Assembly: GCA_014526335.1 (NCBI GenBank)
Contig: JACTAT010000037.1
Location: 8,060,566 to 8,124,565 of the forward strand
Origin: Chrysaora quinquecirrha
Taxonomy: Eukaryota > Cnidaria > Scyphozoa > Semaeostomeae > Pelagiidae
DNA: 64,000 bases
Direction of reading: 5' to 3'
Shown: positions 33,601-42,600 of the stretch, piece by piece
Numbering within the stretch: position 1 is the first letter of the stretch
How the letters are laid out: each line of letters begins with the position of its first letter
Notes under the pieces: model-generated
Seen by the model: only the letters and a program-made list of their open reading frames with translations
The model's database searches: none
What the model was told of the DNA's origin: nothing
Program-made: the position numbers and the translations under genes

Positions 33601-36600
33601 ACGTTAGCTAACGAACTTCAACATGCAAAACATAAGAACGAAGAACAATTTCCTAACACAAGAAAGAGAATAAGCTTGGTTGTTTGACTTCTTAGTTGCT
33701 TACAGTAATTCAATTGAGCCCTCAAGTTGCTTAATGTTAAGGTCAGTTCAGCCCTAGTTGCTTATTGAGCGGCTGCTTATTATAAAAAGAGTGTACTTGA
33801 ACATTTCATACCAGAAACAGCAACAAATGTCTGTTGATATTCATGTGTAAGCAAAGGAATTGGCAGCTCTCTGAAATGCAAACAACGAATCATCTCATTT
33901 CTAATCTAACTTAATCTTGCCCTCTGACGTATTATATTTGACGTCTAAAAAAGCATTTTGCAAGAAAATCCCGGGCAAACAGTACCAACATTGCTCGTAG
34001 CAAATCTCAAAATTTTGATCAACAATGTCTAATCGCTTGGCAAAGGCCTTATACTTATCCATAAAATTTATTAGTATTTATGTTTTATGTGATATAAATA
34101 ACCCCAAATAATCTGTAAATGCCGGGTGTCATAAACACTTAATCTATTAGCCTTCTTAGAAGAGTCTCTCGGTCCTCTGACATGCATGGATGCTGCAAAA
34201 ACAAATCACTTAATTTATACTTGAGGGGGAGGGGTATCTAAGCCTAGTTTTGGACGGGGACATGCCATTTCAGTCCAAAATTTCGACCCATAATTCCGCC
34301 CACGTCCGAAAAATTGTGACCATAATTCCGCAAACCTGATAAAAATTGGGACCCATTATTCCGCAAACATGATGAATGTTATGCCCAATATTCCACAAGG
34401 CAAAGAACATTTTCAGATAACAAATCATCTGATGAAAAGCAAGTAATGTTTGAAGGGCAAACTTGCTGGTAGTCCAAAGAGTTATCAGTTCGGACTGCAT
34501 ATTTTGTAAATGCTAAGCTTAATTCTTCAGAAAATTTTCCAGATTAGTACCCATAATTCTGCATGTTTCCTCAAATGGTACCCATAATTCCGCACATACT
34601 TCTTAAAACGATATCGATAATTCCGCACTTTTCAGAAAAAAGGTACCCCTAAATAATGGCACGTCCCCGTAACCCCAAAACTGTTAAGTTACCCCCCCCC
34701 CCGAGAATTTATATCAACTAACAACCACCATTGAAATGTTATATCACAAATCAATCAATTGTCTGGCTAAAAATGTAATAAATAATCATAGTTAATGCGA
34801 GAGATTGAAAATGCCGGCAAACATCTATGCGAAAGTTGTGAATCAAAATTGGCCTAATTACCTCAAGAATTGTTTCAAAATTGTTGCCACGTCTCTTGTA
34901 TTTCTGCCTTTCCAATTGAAATTGTAATCTGTACTATATGATTCTTCTATTTCTTCCCTCAGAACCTGAGACAAATATATAAAACATCAAAATACAGTAT
35001 TAACTCTAGTGCCAAATAAACGGGAGGACGCTTATTTTCAAGCATTTTTTCACCCTCGAGCTTATTAGGACCATCCGTTCATAAATTCTTCAGAATGTGC
35101 AATATTTTGCAATAGTACTATTACACGTTTTTATAAGGAACACCTTTATAAGTACAATGCCTGCCAGAATACTTGGAACGCTAGATTGAATTTCCTACTC
35201 AACGTAACAACTCCCCTGGGGAGGGGGGGATTGAGTCCGTGATTTGTGCTTGGAATTGTAAACACTCTTTCATGGGAAAAAGGCTGGAAATATGATGGGT
35301 GTTCCAACAAATTCTGGCAGGCATTGTAGCTCGAGGCTGAAATTTCCCTAAAAATTAAAGAACTTTAAGGAACAGTCGAGGCTCGGATGAAAAACTAAGA
35401 AACACTTATTTTCAATAACAAGACTGTTTGTACGAATAAGTAACAGAATAAAAATATATGTCCTATCGTTCTTCCCAAAAAGGCTCAATTTATATTTATA
35501 GTTAGAAAATGAAGCAAATTTATACGAGTTTGCTGTAAAAATTAGTATTTAAACATATCTCACGACAAGGAACAGTATAAGGAACCGATAGCCTCATTTT
35601 GTAGAAAAATTAAGGAACTCCAGCCTCAACTCAGACCAAAGGTTCCTTATAAAAAAAAAACGTATATACAGCTAGATAACTGCAGCAGTTCATGCTTCGG
35701 AAACATAGTTGATACAGATTCGCAATCAGAGTTACAGAAAAAGTTTAAGAAAAAATTATGTTGCCTTGAAGAAAGGAAAGTTATCAAAGTTGCTGCAATG
35801 GATAGACCCCTCGATTCTCACGTGTCTAAATCGTTTTCTGCATTTTTATTGTAACATTTTGTAGCCTTTTGCAAAAGTGAGTGAAAAAGACCAATACCTT
35901 GATTCTTTGTTGAGAACCAGAAACACGTAAAAGTCCTTCTTCATGCAAGCCAGTGTCCTCCAGGTAAACAACAAGCTAGAAAAGATAATTAATTTCTAAA
36001 CGGTACCAACAGAAACTAAGTCAACGAACAACCCTATCTTTAGAAACCGGATTTATTACATTCTATTTTTCGGTGATTTAGCCCCATTATATTCTTCTGA
36101 ATACATTTTTTTCACCATTTTTCAAGAATCTCGATAATAATGGGTTTATATCTCTAGAAGAAATTATATAAATTTCTTAGGAGACCCATTAAACACTGAT
36201 CGAAATAAAGACTTTTAAAAAAATAGCCATTATTTCAATCAAAGTTATTTATTCGGTGCCGGTAAAATTCCCAGAATAAAAAAATATGATTAAAGGCCTG
36301 TTGGTATTGAAGTAAGCCAGCCTGGTAAGGCGGGCTGGCTCACCAAAGCGAGACCTTACTTGAATAGCAACTCCTATGCCATAACTATCCATTTTCATCT
36401 GATAGACCTGACTGAGACCTCCGTGAAAAATCAGTCAAATATATCAAACATTCGCTGAGATATGGCCATCCGAAGAAATACATTTCAATAGGAGATCACT
36501 GTATTTTTGCTTCCGTTCATAACGTTTTGAACAAAACGCAGAACACAGTGATTTCTTATAGAAATGTGGCTATTTTTTCGGATGGCCATATCTCAGCTAA

Positions 36601-39600
36601 TGTTTGATATATCTGACTGATTATGCATATTTAGGCATTATTTTTTTATGCTCTTTCAGAAATAGATTTTTGTGACGTCATTACTTAGGTACTCTATTGC
36701 AAAGTTGCAAGAAGCATCATATGAGGGCGGGCTGAAAAACATCTCACTGGAACAAGCAAGCCATATAACCGGGCTAACTCTCCTCATATGAACAGGCCAC
36801 AAAAAAAGAGAATAGCAAAACAAACTACTTACATCTTTAAAAAATCTTGGTGCTTGCAATTCTTCTTTATCACTTTCTTTAGCATAATCTCTTTGCTGCA
36901 AAAGTGGTAAAGCTACGCCAAAAATTGCACTCTCTGTAAAAGAGAAAACAATAGATCCATGTGATCAACATAGGTAACACTGATTCTTTATTACCCCATC
37001 TGAAAACAGATTGGCCTACAACCTCGTCCCCAGGGTGAATAGGCCTCTACGTGACACTCCGCTGTCAATATTCGACACTGGTATCGGCCTTGTCTATTCG
37101 CAATTTGATTGGCTGTTTAAACAATAGAAATTTTAAGTGACGTCACAGTTTCTTCAAAATTTCACAACAAAATAGGCCGAAAACTATGTAAAAAACATCT
37201 ATAAAAACCAACAAATGATGCTACATGAGATATTGTATCCTGCCTTACAGTTATCAATGAAATTCTTTGCATTTCCTTTCTAAGAACATCTGCTTTCGGA
37301 ATCTACATCTTGTTTTTATGCCTAGACCAAAATTGCCAATATTTTGGCAGATTTTGTGGCCGGTACCAGGGCCAAAATCGATTTGACGGTTGAGATTCGA
37401 GGAAATTCGATTAAGGACCGGGGTACGAGGTTGGCTGATCTAAGGCCTTGGCCAAGCGATCAAACATTGTTGGTCAAACATTTGAGATTTTACGTTACAA
37501 GCAACGTTTGACCGTTTGGCCACATTACAAAACATTGCTTGACAAGCAGAATTCGCTTAGCAACAGTTTTGAAAACTTCCAAAACATTTTATGGGTCTAC
37601 CAAGTAAGAAATGTTGGAGAAGCAATGTTTTGTGACGTAGACAAACGGTCAAACGTTGATTATGAAGCAAATCTCAGACGTTTGATTTTGCTAAACTTTG
37701 CTTGATTAGCCATTTTCAAATGTTTAACCAAAAATGTTTGATAGTTTGGCCAGGGCTTAATATAGCTCCCATGCAACATAGCCTACTTGCAGCTTCAAAC
37801 TATTTACCGCAACAATGTTCTAGAACTTCAAATAATGTAGATAATGGAAAAGCTTCTGAGATTCCAAAATAAGAGATTTCAGAGGAAGAAAACTTTAAAT
37901 TACACCCACCATTCTGTTTATATTTTGAGATGTGCTTTCTTCTGTTCATAGCAATACCACAATTATCAAATAACGCTGTTAACTCAATCAATGCTAATGA
38001 CCTGACTTTTGTCATATCCTTTTCAGAAAGATCATATATTCCTGTCAATCCGGTTTTCTCTGGCTTCAGCGAGAAGTTCTAAAGGAAAGATGAAGCAACA
38101 GTTAATGTTATTTTGGTTGACGAGTGTTTCTTTACAAGAAGATACTTTCGCGGGAAGAAACTTTCTTTTTTGACCAAACTTCGTTTTTGACCAAAATTCG
38201 CGAAAAATTTTTCCCGCTAAAGTTTCTACAACATAAAGTTAGCGAAAATTCATTCTCGCGACACTCTCTAAAGCATGACACTCACTAAGTTTATAACTCC
38301 AAAAATTTTGAATGCTGTGCTCTCTTGCAATTCTGTTGCATGATGGGGAACATACAGTATGATATAGAAATCTCATTTTCTAAGTCATTTTGCTGAAACG
38401 TGAAAGTTTTTCCTGCAATTTTTCCTATTCTGCCTCATTTGTGAAAGTTATTTTCAGACGTTTTTGCGGTATTTTTAAATCAGTTAAGTCTCTTGCCACA
38501 AAGCGTTCTTGACTTATATCATTCATAGAGTGGGGCGAAGAAAAATAAACACCTTTCCTAGTTGATGATGACACTAATAAAAAACACAGCTCTCATTAAA
38601 ATTATTGTAAAGCATGTGCACAAACTCGATGCACATTTCATTTAATTGTAGATAATCGGGTGCTAGGATAAGTTTCAGCAAGGGGGCATTGACGTAACAA
38701 TTGACCAGTTCAGACCAAGAGTTTGAAAAGTAATGGAAATAGGCAACATATAGACCATTTCGGGGTTCACGACGCCATATTGTAAGTGGGGCAAAAACCG
38801 CTCTAAATTCAATGGCGGCCTATATTAGAAAAGTTTTAAAATTCGTATTCTGAGAAAATAAACTCTCAATTTGTCTCCAATTTATCAGATTTCGATGTAA
38901 AATACACTTTCCAAGCATAACAAAGAGTTTTTAAGCCTATATTCATTGAAATTTAGCCTGTACTCACTATGAATTTTTGCCGGGTTTGCCCAATCGGTCA
39001 TCGAAGCGCAACATAGGATTTATTGTGGCATCGCGAATTCATAGTGAGTACAGGCTAAATTTCAATCAACACAGGCTAAAAACTCTTTGTTATGCTTATA
39101 AAGTGTATTTTACATCGAAATCTGATAAATTGGAGACAAATTGAGAGTTAATTTTCTCAGAATACGAATTTTAAAACTTTTCTCATATAGGCCACCATTG
39201 AATTTGGAGCGGTTTTTGCCCCACTTAGAATATGGCGTCGTGAACCCCGAAATGGTCTATTGAAGGTTTGATATAAACACGTATAAAACATTGTTTAAGC
39301 TAAGTTGTGCTTTCTCAAAATGCATTTTGACTGTTTTTTGTGTTGACAAAAAAATATTGTGTAAAAATTTTGTTTCTTCCTAGCGTTTCTCAAAAAATAA
39401 ACCATTATAAAGTGATGTCAGCATAACTCTTATTCCTTGAAAAACACGTGTACCAAATTTTATGCTCAAAATTTAATTTGACTTTAGCAAACATTGAAAG
39501 GAATCTCGTTCTCGTTATAAAATGAATGGTTTAGTTCGAGTTTGTTCTGATCAGCCTACCGTTTTCGGCAGTTGTGTTTTTGGTACAGGAAACTTTTTCC

Positions 39601-42600
39601 TGCTAAGTCTAACGTTTTCAGATTTTGGAAGATCTGCAAAAATCAGGAGGTAACCAAAAAAACACGCCCTCAGAGTCTAGCCTTGGTAAAAGTGGATGCC
39701 GTGGAAATCTACAAACCTACATACAATCAGTTATAGTGTATATCAATCTAGATTACTAATGATTAATGATGATAAATAATGAGCACTGGGGCCGGGGGGC
39801 TATAGGAAGACAATACATAACTACCATTCATGTTATTATTGTTCATAAGTAATTATAACTGACTTATCATGATAGTCAATGATTCTTACAAAGAAAGAAT
39901 AATGATGATTATGATTACCGGTAAAGGTGGAAACGCTTGACCATTAAACAATGACGATGTTGTTCCCGTAGTATCACTACCAATGTTCTGTAAATGAAAT
40001 AAAAAGCAGTTATTCTTCAAAAACATCGATTCAATTAAATGGCTTAAAGGCATCTTAACTAAAACCAGCTCTACTTTCCAGAGGAACGTTTTTTGACTCC
40101 CAGATTTCAAAGACATGATTATTTTTCGTATTTTGCGCCCGATGTGTACATACAGTAGTTATTCAATTATCCGACCCCTCGTTTAACCGGACTTGAATTA
40201 TCCGGTCCGTCAAAAATGTTCAACAACGAAATCATTACTCAGCGAATATTCTATCTTTCTCTGCATAAAGCAACTGAACATCAAAATATCACGCAGAAAT
40301 AATTACATAATAACTCTAAAACCTGAAATATTCTTGTATACTGAGAATGCTTTGGTTGAAAATGATTTATAAAAACTACTCTTGTTAGTTGGTAACTGAT
40401 TTTTGTTATGATCATTTATTTTCGATTTTCCGGAATTTTGCATTATCCGCACACAGTCTGAAAATCTCGTGTACCGAGCAGGCCGGATAAACGAATAACT
40501 ACTGTAATATATACAGGCATGTGCCGCCCATATCATATGGATGGGTTTCCTGCTCAAAAAGTTCTCTAAATATCCGTGTTACTTTAACCAAAATGCCGCA
40601 TAGGAGATGGAAAAATTGAAGGAAACACAAAAATTGTCAGAACATAATCACTGTCGCGTCAAAGATACTTGAAGTACTTTTGCAAGTATTAAATAGTTTA
40701 TAAAATCTCGGCAGCACATCCACGTAAATCCATCAAAAGTCATGCACCTTCACTCCAGGATTTCGTAGACTCATTACATTCGTCGTAGCCTCCGCCCCTA
40801 CACACCCAGCCCCACCCCAATCCAACTCTTTAAAATTAGTTTAGCGGGTGTTTGACCAAACCTTCTGAATTCCGAAAACGGTAGACTTTGCAGAGATGGG
40901 AAAATATTTCCCAATCAAACACAAAAATGTTGAAAACGACAGGTTTTCGATTCGCCATAGTGACGTTTATTCCACAATTTCATCCGCCCTATTGAAAAAT
41001 TTGCAACCTAGCAACTTCATCTCGTTTTCAGGGTTTCGCTCATGAAAAGAAGGATCTCTGCGAAGTCTGCCAAACCTTCTGCCTTTTGGGTCAGAAGGTT
41101 TAGAAGGCCTTCCAGACCTACCAAATCTACCGTTTTCAGAATTTCGGAGTCAATCAAACACAAATTCCGAGTCTACCAAGATTACCGTTCTCAGAATTGA
41201 TACCAATCAAAGACTTTCTACGACTTTCTTTTGAAAGATTACGTATTGGGGTCATTACAAACTTTTAACACGAGAAAAATGCGTAAAATTGTTTCATAGA
41301 ATGCTTACCAGTTTAGCATCCCCATCAATATCATGTTGCGAAATCTTCTGTTTTGATCGCGTATTATCTGAACCTAGCGAATCCGAAACCCGATCTCTCG
41401 TACGCAGTCTCCTCAAGTCCTCTTCACTTTTATGTTTCACTACTGCCTCCGGTCTAGGTGATCCAGAACGAGGCGAGTTGAGTTGATCCATATCGAGGCT
41501 GCGAGACGCATGCGAATTGTTGGGTTGGTTTGCAGAAGGTGACAGATGCATCGTTGGTGAGCTAGCTCTTGCATAAGCCGCAAGTTCTGTGTGTAAAAAT
41601 AAAAAAAAACTGTCATTCATGCTTTATAGGTTTTTATTATATCTTAACTCACTTGCTAATTTATTTACTTATATTACCATTTGAGATTCAGCTTCAAAGG
41701 AGCTTTGTCATGCCATTAGAGCATAAAACGTTCCTTAATAAGAGTTGCTTAAGTTAACGGAGAAATTGCCAGTGATTGCTAAGCAAAAAATTGTTATTGA
41801 ATCGTAGTGATAACGAATTTGAGTATGACGCATTTCAGGCTTGATCCCATCAACTTAAAGTATGAAACTGAAATGCTTGTTAACAAGTCAAGTTGATCGG
41901 ATCAGGCCTGAAAAGTGTTGTACTCAAATTCAATGACATGATAAGAATCATTTGAAGCTGAACATCAAATGGTGGTTGCTTAAAAAATAGAAAACCCGAA
42001 CAAATCAAGACCCAAGACTCTTTCCTTAACTGATTTCAATTTGATCTTTAGCTTCTAATAAAAACGGTTCGTTATAAAATGTACGTTATATTAATGAGCT
42101 GCGTGAGTTCTCCTCTCATCTTAACACAGATATCAATTCTTAAGCCTTTAAATCAAGAACCTGAATTTCAAACATAAGCTAGTGAAAATCAACTTCAAAT
42201 TACAGATGATGCCAAGATGTTGTATGAACTACCTTTAAAGCAGTAATAACTATCGTACCCGTCCTATTCCTAAGATTAAACTACTGACAACGGCGTGGGG
42301 CTCCTTAGTTTCTTAGAACAAAAAACCCGGAACCCTCTCCGGAACGAAGTTAGTCATCATCAATAAAAATTATTAATTAAGAACCAGCATCTTCAAAAAT
42401 GAAAGATTCTGCTCTGGTGAAGTTGTAGGTGAAATGGTGTTTTAGCGCCAGTCGCTAGGATCTCAGTAGTAGGTTAACTAATCGAGACATCGACCCTGGC
42501 TGTGACGCTACCGTGGCTGGGCTCGAACCCTGACCACACTGAGCTTCTGACATCAGCTGGATTACATCACGACGCTACAGCACCTTCTGCTTGCAGCCTG

